From: an uncultured Pseudomonadota bacterium
Lineage (GTDB): Bacteria; Pseudomonadota; Gammaproteobacteria; Steroidobacterales; Steroidobacteraceae
Reading direction: 5' to 3'
Length of the DNA stretch: 34,160 nucleotides
Assembly (NCBI GenBank): GCA_903890265.1
Contig: CAITAM010000279.1
Span: 1 to 34,160 of the forward strand
Below, one piece after another: positions 5,813 to 14,620 of the stretch; position 1 is the first letter of the stretch; each line of letters starts with the position of its first letter. A program made the position numbers and the translations under genes. Below the pieces are notes generated by a model. The model searched no databases, had not been told where the DNA came from, and worked only from the letters and a program-made list of their open reading frames with translations.

Positions 5813-8221
5813 ATGCGTACCCATACGAAAGTAGCGGTGATCGGTGGCGGCGTGGTCGGTGCGAGCGTGCTCTACCACCTGACCAAGGCCGGCTGGAAGG
5901 ACGTGATGCTGATCGAGCGGGCGGAGCTGACCTCGGGCTCCACCTGGCACGCGGCCGGCGGCATGCACACGGTCAACGGCGATCCGAACGTCGCCAAGCT
6001 CCAGCAGTACACGATCAACCTCTACAAGGAGATCGAAGCCATCTCCGGCCAGAGCTGCGGCGTGCACATCACGGGCGGACTGATGCTCGCGGGCACGCAG
6101 GAGCGCCTCGACTGGCTGAAGATGGCCAAGGCCCGGGGCCGCTACCTCGGCATGGACCTCGAGCTCATTTCGGTCGACGAGGCGGCAAAGCTCTTTCCGC
6201 TGATGGACAAGAAGCACTTCGTCGGCGCCATGTACGACCCCATCGAGGGGCACGTCGATCCGTACGGCGTGACCCACGCCTACGCCAAGTCCGCGCAGAT
6301 CGGCGGCGCCGAGATCGTGCGCCAGACGCGCGTCATGGACCTCAGGCAGCGCACGGATGGCAGCTGGGACGTCATAACGAACCAGGGCAACGTGCATGCC
6401 GAGCACGTGGTCAACGCCGGCGGTCTGTGGGCACGCGAAGTCGGGCGCATGGTCGGCATCGAGCTTCCCATACTCGCGATGGAGCACCAGTACCTCATCA
6501 CCGAGGACATGCCGGAGCTCGTGGGTCTCAAGGAGCAGCTGCACTGCATCGATTTCGAGGGCGAGATCTACACGCGCCAGGAACGCGGCGGCATGCTCAT
6601 GGGCACCTACGAGCGTGCCGGCGTGCCCTGGTCCGAGCGCGAAACGCCGTGGGACTTCGGCCAGGACCTGCTGCCGAACGACCTTGAGCGCATCGCGCCG
6701 AGTCTCGAGGTGGGTTTCCAGCATTTCCCGGCTTTCGAGAAGGCGGGTATCAAGAAGGTGGTCAACGGCCCGTTCACGTTCGCGCCGGACGGTAACCCGC
6801 TGATCGGTCCGGTGCGGGGCCTGACGAATTTCTGGGTGGCGTGCGGCGTGATGGCCGGCTTCAGTCAGGGCGGCGGCGTCGGCCTGTCGCTCGCCAACTG
6901 GATGGTCGATGGCGATCCGGGCGCCGACATCTGGGGTATGGACGTCGCCCGCTACGGTGACTGGACGACGCTCGCGTACACCAACGCGAAGGTCCGGGAG
7001 AACTACTCAAGGCGCTTCCGGATCCGCTTCCCGAACGAGGAGCTGCCGGCCGCCCGCCCGCTGCGCACCACGCCGATCTACGAGCGGCTGCTCGCCGAAA
7101 ACGCCGTCTACGGCGATTATTGCGGTCTCGAGCACCCGCTGTGGTTCGCGCCGAAAGGCGAGGCGCCGGTGGAGGACGTGACGTTCCGCCGCTCGAACGC
7201 GCACCCGCACGTGGCGACGGAGTGCCGGACGGTGATGAACGGGGTGGGTTTGCTCGAGACCTCCAACTACGGCAAGTTCGACGTGACCGGCCGGCACGCC
7301 GCGGAGTGGCTGAACCGGGTCATGGGCAATCGCGTCCCCGACGTCGGTCGCATCACGCTCGCGCCCATGCTGAACGAGCGCGGCCGCCTGATCGGCGACT
7401 TCACGATGTGCCGGGTGAGCGAGGAGCGCATCTTCCTCGTGGGCACCTATGCCGCCGAGGAGTATTACCTGCGCTGGTTCGAGCGCACCCGGCCGCCGGC
7501 GGACGTCCGCGTGCGGCCGTGCGCGATGGAATACACGGGCCTGTCGATCGCCGGACCCCGGTCGCGCGAGCTCCTGGCGAAGCTCGTCCGCGACGACCTG
7601 TCGACTGCCGCCTTCCCGTTCCTGTCGTTCCGCCGCATGGAGATCGGCATGGTGCCGGCGCTCGTCGGCCGGATCTCCTTCACCGGCGAGCTCGGCTACG
7701 AGTTCTGGGTGACGACCGACTACCAGCGCGCGCTCTACGACCTGCTGATGGAGGCCGGCGCCGAGTTCGGAATCCGGCCGTTCGGCGGGCGGGCGCTGAA
7801 CTCGATGCGGCTCGAAAAGAGCTTCGGCAACTGGGCGCGCGAGTTCCGGCCGATTTACGGCGCCTTCGAGGGCGGTCTCGGCCGCTTCATCGACTTCAAG
7901 CGCCCGGACTTCATTGGCCGGGCGGCCGCGCTCGCCGAGCAAGCGAGCGGCGGTGAACGGCGGCTGATCGCGCTCAAGGTCGAGGCAGCCGATGCCGACG
8001 CGATCGGTGACGAGCCGATCTGGCACGGCGACAAGGTCGTCGGCTGGGTGACGTCCGGCGGCTACGGCCACCGGGTCGGCCACTCGATCGCGCTCGGCTA
8101 CGTCGACAGGGCGGTGGCCGACGCCACGGACTTCGGGGTCGAGCTCATCGGCGAACGCCGCGCGGCGACCCGCCTCGCGGCGCCCGCCTACGATCCGACC
8201 GGCGCCAGGATGCGGATCTGA
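5813..8221 (+). CDS. Dimethylglycine/sarcosine dehydrogenase-like FAD-GcvT protein (copy 1)
   Basis: A two-part enzyme that oxidatively removes an N-methyl group and can transfer the resulting C1 unit to THF. The N-terminal FAD-binding DAO domain (about 5-370) has GGGVVG at 11-16. His46 in STWHAAG is equivalent to the covalent-FAD histidine of mammalian DMGDH and SarDH. The linker FAO_M domain (about 375-430) ends in the TTPIYERL segment, and the GcvT and GcvT C-terminal domains fill about 430-800. At 802 residues it has full family length. It has the same architecture as the gene at 10868, but the substrate-side segment after the FAD histidine differs (GGMHTVNGDPN here, GLLPLFNMSYT there), so the substrates may differ. 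It lies 50 bases after the MttB-like gene with an AGGGA ribosome site, probably in one transcript. Dimethylglycine, sarcosine or another N-methyl amino acid are candidates. Confidence 0.92.
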   Translation: MRTHTKVAVIGGGVVGASVLYHLTKAGWKDVMLIERAELTSGSTWHAAGGMHTVNGDPNVAKLQQYTINLYKEIEAISGQSCGVHITGGLMLAGTQERLDWLKMAKARGRYLGMDLELISVDEAAKLFPLMDKKHFVGAMYDPIEGHVDPYGVTHAYAKSAQIGGAEIVRQTRVMDLRQRTDGSWDVITNQGNVHAEHVVNAGGLWAREVGRMVGIELPILAMEHQYLITEDMPELVGLKEQLHCIDFEGEIYTRQERGGMLMGTYERAGVPWSERETPWDFGQDLLPNDLERIAPSLEVGFQHFPAFEKAGIKKVVNGPFTFAPDGNPLIGPVRGLTNFWVACGVMAGFSQGGGVGLSLANWMVDGDPGADIWGMDVARYGDWTTLAYTNAKVRENYSRRFRIRFPNEELPAARPLRTTPIYERLLAENAVYGDYCGLEHPLWFAPKGEAPVEDVTFRRSNAHPHVATECRTVMNGVGLLETSNYGKFDVTGRHAAEWLNRVMGNRVPDVGRITLAPMLNERGRLIGDFTMCRVSEERIFLVGTYAAEEYYLRWFERTRPPADVRVRPCAMEYTGLSIAGPRSRELLAKLVRDDLSTAAFPFLSFRRMEIGMVPALVGRISFTGELGYEFWVTTDYQRALYDLLMEAGAEFGIRPFGGRALNSMRLEKSFGNWAREFRPIYGAFEGGLGRFIDFKRPDFIGRAAALAEQASGGERRLIALKVEAADADAIGDEPIWHGDKVVGWVTSGGYGHRVGHSIALGYVDRAVADATDFGVELIGERRAATRLAAPAYDPTGARMRI

Positions 8222-8232
8222 CGGAGCCCGGC

Positions 8233-9501
8233 GTGCAGCGCTGCTACTGGACCGATGACGTCAGCCTGCCGGCCCCGCCTGACGCGACGCTGCCCGCGTC
8301 GGTCGATGTGCTGATCGTGGGGGCGGGTTACACCGGGTTGTCGGCGGCGCGCGAGACCGCGCGTGCCGGCCGCTCGACGCTCGTGCTTGATCGCGGCGCG
8401 GTCGGCAGTGGCTGCTCGGGGATGAACGGCGGGCAGGTCGCGTACTCCTTCAAGCCGTCTTTCGACACGCTCGTCTCGCGCCACGGGCGCGAACTCGGCG
8501 AGCGCGTCGCCGTCGAGGCGCGCCATGCCGTCGAGAACCTGCGCCGGCTCGCGACCGAGGAAGCGCTTGATTGTGACTGGCAGCCCCGCGGGACCTTCGT
8601 CGGAGCACACACTCCGAAGCACTTCGCAGCGCTCGCCCGCGAGGCGGAATCGCAGCCCGCGCCGATCGCGCAGCGGATCAGCGTGGTGTCGCGGGCCGAC
8701 GTGCACCGGGAAGTCGCCTCCGACCTCTATCACGGCGGCTACGTGCTGCACGACGATGCGTCGGTGCACCCGGCGAAACTCGTGAACGCCCTCTACCGGC
8801 GCGCCGTCGACGCAGGTGCCGTGGTGCAGGATCACTGCGAGGTGCTCGGCATCGCGCGAACGCGCGAGGGGTTCGAGGTGCGGACCGCGCGCGGCACGGT
8901 GCGCGCGAGGCGGGTGCTGGTCGCGACCAACGGCTACACGGGTCCGGCGCTTCCCTGGCATCGCCGGCGCGTCATTCCCATCGGCAGCTACCAGATCGCC
9001 ACCGAGGATATCGGCGCCGAGCGCGTGCGGCAGGTCATCCCGCAGCTGCGCAACGTCGGCGATACGCGGCGGGTGATCATCTACCTGCGACCGTCACCCG
9101 ACGGACGCCGCATCCTCTTTGGTGGCCGCGCGGCCCTCAAGGAATCGAATGCGGCGCTCGTGCGGCCGAGGCTGGTGCAGATGATGACCGAGGTGTTCCC
9201 GTCGCTGGCCGGGGTCGAGGCCACTCACGCCTGGGTCGGGTTCGTGGCCTTTACCTTCGACACCATGCCGCATCTTGGTGCGGACAACGGCCTGTACTAC
9301 TGCCTCGGCTACTGCGGCCAGGGCGTGCCGACCGCGACGTACTTCGGCATGCGCATCGGCCAGCAGATGGCTGACCTGACGGAAGGACGAACCGCACTCG
9401 ACGGACTCGCCTTCCCGTCCCGTCCGCTCTATTACGGCAATCCGTGGTTTCTCGCGCCGTCGATCTTCGCCTACCGCGCGCTCGACCGGCTCGGCCTTTA
9501 G
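8233..9501 (+). CDS. DAO-family FAD-dependent amine/amino-acid oxidoreductase
   Basis: A single-domain D-amino-acid-oxidase-fold flavoprotein of 422 residues, in the group that includes gamma-glutamylputrescine oxidase (PuuB) and small N-methyl amino acid oxidases. The dinucleotide motif GAGYTG lies at 30-35. GCSGMNGGQ (60-68) resembles the FAD-contact segment of PuuB-like enzymes, and the C-terminal FAD contact includes YCGQGVPTATYFG. The N-terminus CYWTDDVSLPAPP is also typical of that group. It starts at GTG 8233, 11 bases after the preceding stop, with a CGGAG site. It has no GcvT domain, so any C1 unit removed would be released as formaldehyde or a simple imine product rather than loaded on THF. 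It ends the plus-strand set, converging on the regulator gene. The exact substrate is not assignable. Confidence 0.87.
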   Translation: MQRCYWTDDVSLPAPPDATLPASVDVLIVGAGYTGLSAARETARAGRSTLVLDRGAVGSGCSGMNGGQVAYSFKPSFDTLVSRHGRELGERVAVEARHAVENLRRLATEEALDCDWQPRGTFVGAHTPKHFAALAREAESQPAPIAQRISVVSRADVHREVASDLYHGGYVLHDDASVHPAKLVNALYRRAVDAGAVVQDHCEVLGIARTREGFEVRTARGTVRARRVLVATNGYTGPALPWHRRRVIPIGSYQIATEDIGAERVRQVIPQLRNVGDTRRVIIYLRPSPDGRRILFGGRAALKESNAALVRPRLVQMMTEVFPSLAGVEATHAWVGFVAFTFDTMPHLGADNGLYYCLGYCGQGVPTATYFGMRIGQQMADLTEGRTALDGLAFPSRPLYYGNPWFLAPSIFAYRALDRLGL

Positions 9502-9536
9502 GCATCGGCTAAGCGCGCGGGGTGCCGGCGGGCGGC

Positions 9537-10559
9537 CTAGGCGCGCGGCGCGCCGTTGCCGGCCGGTGCCCGCTCGGCGCTCGGCGGATGGCCGAACTGC
9601 TTTCGGTAGCACTTCGAGAAGTGCGGCGGCGACTGGAAGCCACAGGCCGTCGTGATGTCCATGATGGGCATCGAGGTCTGCAGCAGCAGTTCACGCGCAC
9701 GCCGCAGGCGCATCTCGAGGTAGTAACGCTTCGGTACGCAGTTCAGGTGGCGGCGGAACAGGCGCTCAATCTGCCGGCGCGACAGCGCGGTCGCCTGCGC
9801 GATCTCATCGAGCGACAGCGGCCGCTCGATATTCTTCTCCATGAGCTCGGCGACCTTGATCAGTCCCTTGTGCGACAGACCGACCTGGGCCCGAAGCGGA
9901 ATGTACTGCCGGTCCTGGTCGTTGCGTACCCGCTCGACGATGAACTGCTCCGAGACGAGCTGGGAAATCCGGGGGCCGAGCTTGCTGCGGATCAGCGTCA
10001 GCATGAGGTCGAGCGGCGCCACGCCGCCCGAGCAGGTAAACCGGTCGCGATCGATCGTAAACAGCTGATCGCTGATCAGCACCCGCGGGAACTCCTCGCG
10101 CAGCGCCGACAGGTTCTCCCAGTGGATCGTGGCCCGGTACTGGTCAAGGAGTCCGGCGCGCGCCAGCGCGTAGCCGCCGGTGCAGAGTGCACCGAGCGGA
10201 ACGCGCTGATCGGCGAGCCGGCGCAGCAGCGAGAAAAGGGCCGGCGACACGGCGTCGCGCACGTTAATGCCGCCACAGACGAACAGGATGTCGACCCGCC
10301 CGAGCTGCTCGACCCCGACGGTCGGTGTCATGGTCAGGCCGCTGGACGACACGGCGGGCTGCCCGTCGAGGCTGATGATCGGCCATTCGTAGATGGTCTG
10401 GCCGGAGAGGCTGTTGGCCATCCGCAGCGGTTCGAGCGCATTGCTGAGTGCGATCAGCGAGTAATTCGGCAGCGTCAGGAAGCCGTAGCGGGACCGCCGG
10501 ACGACCGCCGCGGATTTCTGCTGCAAGAGCTCTGGCATGGTTCGCCCCCGGCGCGGCAT
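9537..10559 (-). CDS. GlxA/GbdR-type AraC-family transcriptional activator
   Basis: A regulator with an N-terminal DJ-1/PfpI-like (GATase1) sensing domain (about 20-190) and a C-terminal AraC helix-turn-helix (about 225-325). The sensing domain carries GALCTGGYALARAG at the nucleophile-elbow position. The AraC domain shows IERPLSLDEIA, RRQIERLF and ITTACGFQSPPHFSKCYRKQFG. Its relatives include GbdR (glycine betaine/dimethylglycine), CdhR (carnitine) and ArgR of Pseudomonas. Two starts are possible, 10559 (GGTGA upstream) and 10538 (GGGGGCG upstream); the longer gives 340 residues. It stands divergent from the dehydrogenase-sox-fds series and convergent with the DAO gene. The paired YGTCGC sites upstream of three transcription units here are its best candidate targets. 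Its ligand is probably an intermediate such as dimethylglycine or betaine (inference). Confidence 0.92.
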   Translation of the reverse strand: MPRRGRTMPELLQQKSAAVVRRSRYGFLTLPNYSLIALSNALEPLRMANSLSGQTIYEWPIISLDGQPAVSSSGLTMTPTVGVEQLGRVDILFVCGGINVRDAVSPALFSLLRRLADQRVPLGALCTGGYALARAGLLDQYRATIHWENLSALREEFPRVLISDQLFTIDRDRFTCSGGVAPLDLMLTLIRSKLGPRISQLVSEQFIVERVRNDQDRQYIPLRAQVGLSHKGLIKVAELMEKNIERPLSLDEIAQATALSRRQIERLFRRHLNCVPKRYYLEMRLRRARELLLQTSMPIMDITTACGFQSPPHFSKCYRKQFGHPPSAERAPAGNGAPRA

Positions 10560-10867
10560 CCGAGGTCACCGACCCGGGGCGCAGCGCATGACTGTACGAA
10601 TGCCAGATTACGACGATCAGATGTCGCTTTTCAATCATGCCGCCTCGTCGCCGGTGCCGTCCGGCGCGGCTAAGCCCGTGATTTGCCGTAATCGGCGGCG
10701 CGACGGGCGCGCCCGCACCGGTCGCCCGGGGTCCCGGCGGCCGACGCGTCGCCGCGGGATAGCTCGTTGTCGCAATTGGGCCTATGCGGACGCTGCCGCT
10801 GGTTACACTGGGGCGATTGCCTGCGTCGCCAGCGAGCCGCGGCACCCCTCTGTTACGGAGTGAACGA
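10560..10867. other. Divergent control region between the AraC-type regulator and the dehydrogenase-sox-fds series
   Basis: A 308-base gene-free stretch. It contains the operator and promoter described at 10747-10809. The ORF of the next gene is open back to 10784, but that extension overlaps the promoter and has no good ribosome site. A short interrupted inverted repeat, CGAC...GTCG (10611-10626), lies near the regulator side. A TGTCGC at 10622 with CGTCGC at 10646 is 24 bp out of register and probably chance. I found no clear promoter for the regulator itself and no riboswitch. Confidence 0.65.
10747..10809 (+). promoter_or_regulatory. Candidate activator site and promoter of the dehydrogenase-sox-fds series
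   Basis: CGTCGC (10747-10752) and TGTCGC (10768-10773) start 21 bp apart. TACACT (10804-10809) begins 36 bp after the second half-site and 64 bp before the ATG at 10868. These are the same elements and distances as upstream of purU. The downstream half-site unit reaches the -35 region, where no -35 hexamer is visible, as expected for an AraC-type activator contacting RNA polymerase. The divergent GlxA/GbdR-type gene is the likely source of the binder. Confidence 0.6.
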
Positions 10868-13324
10868 ATGAAGACTCATGCTCGGGTAGTCGTGATCGGC
10901 GGCGGTGTCGTGGGCGTCAGCACGCTCTACCACCTCGTGAAGAAAGGCTGGTCGGACGTTGTACTGCTCGAGCGCTCGGAGCTGACCGCAGGCTCCACCT
11001 GGCACGCCGCGGGTCTCCTGCCGCTCTTTAATATGAGCTACACCGTCGGCCAGCTGCACAAGTACTCGGTCGACCTCTACAAGCGCCTGCCGGCCGAGAC
11101 CGGCCAGGACGTCAGCTTCCACGTGACCGGCAACCTGCGCCTCGCCACCTGCAAAGACCGCATGGACGAGTACCTGAAGTACTGCAGCACCGCGAACACC
11201 ATCGGCGTGCCGTTCAAGATCATCAGCCCGAAGGAAGTCAAAGAGCTGTGGCCGCTCGTTGACCTCGGCGGCGGCGATACGCCGGAGATCATCGGCGCGC
11301 TCTACCACCCGGACGACGGGCACATTGCCCCGGCCGACCTCACGATGGCCCTGCGCAAGGGCGCGCGCAGCGGCGGCGCCGAGATCTACGAGCAGACCGA
11401 GGTCACGGCCGTCGCCCAGACCGCGAGCGGCGAGTGGCAGCTGACGACCAACAAGGGTGTCATTACCTGCGAGCACGTGGTCTGCGCCACCGGCAACTAC
11501 GCGCGCCAGACGGGACGCATGTTCGGCATCAACGTGCCGGCGATTCCGGTTGAGCACCAGTACATCGTTTACGACGAGTCACCGGAGCTCAAGGCCTACC
11601 GCGAGGGCGGTGGCCGGGAACTCGCCGTGCTGCGCGAGTCCGACAAGTCCTACTACCTGCGCGAGGAGCGCATGGGCTGGATCCTTGGCCCCTACGAGCA
11701 CGGCGCCCCGGCGCGCTTCGCTGACGGGGTACCCGACTGGTTCGGCAAGAGCCTGTTCGAGGGCGACCTCGACCGCCTGCTGCCGCACGTCGAGGCCGCG
11801 ATCAAGCGCGTGCCGGCCCTCGAGCACTGCGGCATCAAGGACATCGTCAACGGCCCGATCTCCTACACGCCGGACGGCTCGCCGCTGATCGGGCCCGCGG
11901 GACTGAAGCGCAACCTCTGGCTCAACGAAGGTCACTCGTTCGGCATCACGGCCGCGGGTGGCTCGGGCTGGCAGCTCGCCGAGTGGATCGTCGAGGGTGA
12001 GCCCGGCATCGACATGCTCGCCACCGACCCGCGCCGCTTCGGCGGCTTCGCCGGCAAGCACTTCACGGTCGCGAAGAACGAAGAGGCGTACCGCGAGGTC
12101 TTCACGATCCACTACCCGGACGAGGAGCGCGGTGCGGCGCGCCCGGGCAAGACCACCCCGATCTACGACAAGCTCGATCGGATGGGCGCCGTGTTCGGCC
12201 AGCGCTACGGCTGGGAGCGCGCCAACTGGTTTGCGCCGGAGGGTACCGAGCGCAAGGACAAGTGGAGCTTCCGCCGCTCGAACTACTTCCCGCACGTCGG
12301 CCGCGAAGTGCTGCTGATGCGCGAAAAGGTCGGCGTCATCGACCTGACGCCGTTCACCAAATTCGAGGTCACCGGCGCCGGCGCCGAGGCCTGGCTCGAC
12401 TCGCTGGTCGCGAACAAGGTGCCGACCAAGATCGGGCGCATCGCGCTCTGTCACGCGCTGACCAAGCGTGGCGGCATCCGCTCCGAGTTCACGATCACGA
12501 AGCTTGCCGAGCACCATTTCTACGTCGTCAGCGCCGGTGCCGCCGAGCGCTACGACACCGACTACCTGCAGAAGCACCTGCCGACCGACGGTTCGGTTCA
12601 GCTGCGTCCGATCACGACCTCGCGTGGCTGCTTTGTGCTCGCGGGCCCTCGGTCGCGCGACGTACTCGCCAAGCTCACCGACACGCCGCTCGACAACGCG
12701 TCCTTCCCCTGGCTCACGAGCCAGGTGATCGAGGTTGGCCTCGCGACCGACGTCTACGCGCTGCGGGTCAACTTCGTCGGATCGCTCGGCTGGGAGCTGC
12801 ACTTCCCGATCGAATACGCGAACCACATTTTCGACCAGCTGTTCGCGGCCGGGAAGGAATACGGCATCGGCATGGTCGGCATGCGGGCGATGGAGTCGCT
12901 GCGCCTCGAGAAGTCGTACCGGATGTGGGGTTCGGATCTCACCCGTGACTACACGCCGTTCGAGGCCAGCCTCGACCGCTTCGTGCGCATGAACAAGGGT
13001 GACTTCATCGGCAAGGCAGCGCTGGAGGCGCAGCTCAAGAAGGGCGTGCCGCACCGCTTCATCACGGTCGAAGTGCACGGCGTGACGGATGCCGACCCGC
13101 TCGGCAACGAGCCGCTCTACGACCTCAAGGGCAACCTGGTTGGCCGCGCGACGGCCGGCTACTACGGCCACTTCCTGAAGAAGAGCCTCGCGGTCGGCTA
13201 CGTCAGCCCGGATTTCACGACCCCGGGCACCGAGCTCGAGATCGAGATTCTGGGTGAGCGCAAGCGCTGCACCATTGTCGTCGAATCACCGCACGACCCG
13301 GAGAACCTGGAACTCAAGGCCTGA
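10868..13324 (+). CDS. Dimethylglycine dehydrogenase-like FAD-GcvT protein (copy 2)
   Basis: Oxidative N-demethylase with THF-linked C1 transfer, 818 residues. The DAO domain carries GGGVVG at 11-16 and His46 in STWHAAGL, the position of the covalently bound FAD in DMGDH and SarDH. VNGPISYTPDGSPLIGP (327-343) is the usual FAD-proximal segment. The FAO_M linker includes RPGKTTPIYDKL (425-436) and GWERANWFAP. The GcvT domain (about 460-700) and GcvT C-terminal domain (about 720-815) complete the chain. The ATG at 10868 with CGGAG is chosen; upstream extension is unsupported. It is the first gene of a long series and is followed within 32 bases by soxB. Position next to sarcosine oxidase suits dimethylglycine as substrate, giving sarcosine; a role on sarcosine itself cannot be excluded. 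Confidence 0.93.
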   Translation: MKTHARVVVIGGGVVGVSTLYHLVKKGWSDVVLLERSELTAGSTWHAAGLLPLFNMSYTVGQLHKYSVDLYKRLPAETGQDVSFHVTGNLRLATCKDRMDEYLKYCSTANTIGVPFKIISPKEVKELWPLVDLGGGDTPEIIGALYHPDDGHIAPADLTMALRKGARSGGAEIYEQTEVTAVAQTASGEWQLTTNKGVITCEHVVCATGNYARQTGRMFGINVPAIPVEHQYIVYDESPELKAYREGGGRELAVLRESDKSYYLREERMGWILGPYEHGAPARFADGVPDWFGKSLFEGDLDRLLPHVEAAIKRVPALEHCGIKDIVNGPISYTPDGSPLIGPAGLKRNLWLNEGHSFGITAAGGSGWQLAEWIVEGEPGIDMLATDPRRFGGFAGKHFTVAKNEEAYREVFTIHYPDEERGAARPGKTTPIYDKLDRMGAVFGQRYGWERANWFAPEGTERKDKWSFRRSNYFPHVGREVLLMREKVGVIDLTPFTKFEVTGAGAEAWLDSLVANKVPTKIGRIALCHALTKRGGIRSEFTITKLAEHHFYVVSAGAAERYDTDYLQKHLPTDGSVQLRPITTSRGCFVLAGPRSRDVLAKLTDTPLDNASFPWLTSQVIEVGLATDVYALRVNFVGSLGWELHFPIEYANHIFDQLFAAGKEYGIGMVGMRAMESLRLEKSYRMWGSDLTRDYTPFEASLDRFVRMNKGDFIGKAALEAQLKKGVPHRFITVEVHGVTDADPLGNEPLYDLKGNLVGRATAGYYGHFLKKSLAVGYVSPDFTTPGTELEIEILGERKRCTIVVESPHDPENLELKA

Positions 13325-13356
13325 CCCCGAGCGACGCGGACCATCGAGGATTGAGC

Positions 13357-14610
13357 ATGCAGCGCTATTCAGCCTTGTCGATATTCCACCGTGGCCTGTC
13401 CGGCCACGAGAGCTGGCGGCCACAGTGGCGACGCGCCGCGCCCAAGGCCGCCTACGACGCGGTGATCGTCGGTGGCGGCGGGCATGGCCTCGGCACGGCC
13501 TATTACCTCGCCTCGGTCCACGGCCTGACCAACATCGCGGTGCTCGAGAAAGGCTGGGTCGGCGGGGGCAACACCGGTCGCAACACGACCATCATCCGCT
13601 CGAACTACCTGTTCGACGAGAGCGCCGCCCTCTACAACCACGCGCTCAAGCTCTGGGAGGACCTGTCCCAGGTCCTGAACTACAACGTGATGTACTCGGC
13701 GCGTGGCGTCATGATGCTGGCGCACAACGTGCACGACGTACAGGTCGCGAAGCGCCACATCCACGCCAACCGCTGCAACGGCGTGGACAACGAGTGGCTG
13801 ACGCCCGAGCAGGCGAAGGAGTTCTGCCCGCCGCTCAACATCAGTGACAACATCCGGTACCCGGTGCTCGGTGCCGCGCTGCAGCGCCGCGGCGGCACGG
13901 CCCGCCACGACGCGGTCGCCTGGGGTTATGCGCGGGCGGCGGACGCGCTCGGCGTCGACATCATCGAGAACTGCGAGGTCACGGGCTTTCGCAAGGACGC
14001 GCACGGCGCCATCGAGGCGGTGGAAACCTCGCGCGGGCTCATCACGACGCGCAAGGTTGGCGTCGTCGCGGCCGGCAACACGAGCGCGGTGATGCGCCTC
14101 GCGGACGTCCGGCTGCCGCTCGAGAGCTTCCCGCTGCAGGCGCTCGTCTCCGAGCCCGTGAAGCCCGCCTTCCCCTGCGTCGTGATGTCGAACACCATCC
14201 ACGCCTACATCAGCCAGTCCGACAAGGGCGAGCTCGTGATCGGCGCGGGTACCGATGCCTACACGTCCTACACCCAGCGTGGCGGGCTGCACATCAACAC
14301 CCACACGCTCGACGCGATCTGCGAGCTGTTCCCGATGTTCCGCCGCATGCAGATGCTGCGCAACTGGGGCGGTATCGTCGACGTGACGCCCGACCGCTCG
14401 CCGATCATCGCCAAGACGCCGGTGAAGGGTCTCTACGTCAACTGCGGCTGGGGCACCGGTGGGTTCAAGGCGACGCCAGGCTCCGCGCACGTGTTCGCGC
14501 ACACGATCGCCAATGACGAGCCGCACCCGATCAACGCGCCTTTCAATATCGAGCGCTTCCGCGACGGCTTCCTGATTGACGAGGCGGCCGCGGCGGCGGT
14601 CGCCCACTGA
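13357..14610 (+). CDS. soxB: Sarcosine oxidase beta subunit
   Basis: Catalytic flavin subunit of heterotetrameric sarcosine oxidase, which oxidises sarcosine to glycine with O2 and passes the methyl carbon to THF. The chain is 417 residues long. The N-terminus FHRGLSGHESW is typical of SoxB. The dinucleotide motif GGGGHGLG lies at 39-46. The segment GTARHDAVAWG (180-190) contains His184, corresponding to the histidine that carries covalent FMN in characterised enzymes. The C-terminal CGWGTGGFKATPGS is also conserved. I use the ATG at 13357, six bases after CGAGGA, rather than TTG 13351. The order B-D-A-G is the standard soxBDAG arrangement. The oxidase makes hydrogen peroxide; no catalase or peroxidase is in the window. 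Confidence 0.96.
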   Translation: MQRYSALSIFHRGLSGHESWRPQWRRAAPKAAYDAVIVGGGGHGLGTAYYLASVHGLTNIAVLEKGWVGGGNTGRNTTIIRSNYLFDESAALYNHALKLWEDLSQVLNYNVMYSARGVMMLAHNVHDVQVAKRHIHANRCNGVDNEWLTPEQAKEFCPPLNISDNIRYPVLGAALQRRGGTARHDAVAWGYARAADALGVDIIENCEVTGFRKDAHGAIEAVETSRGLITTRKVGVVAAGNTSAVMRLADVRLPLESFPLQALVSEPVKPAFPCVVMSNTIHAYISQSDKGELVIGAGTDAYTSYTQRGGLHINTHTLDAICELFPMFRRMQMLRNWGGIVDVTPDRSPIIAKTPVKGLYVNCGWGTGGFKATPGSAHVFAHTIANDEPHPINAPFNIERFRDGFLIDEAAAAAVAH

Positions 14611-14620
14611 GGCTCACCCG

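Noticed and set aside
10622..10651. A further TGTCGC/CGTCGC pair near the regulator gene
   Set aside because: The spacing is 24 bp rather than 21, and no -10 box lies at the matching distance; YGTCGC is common in GC-rich DNA.
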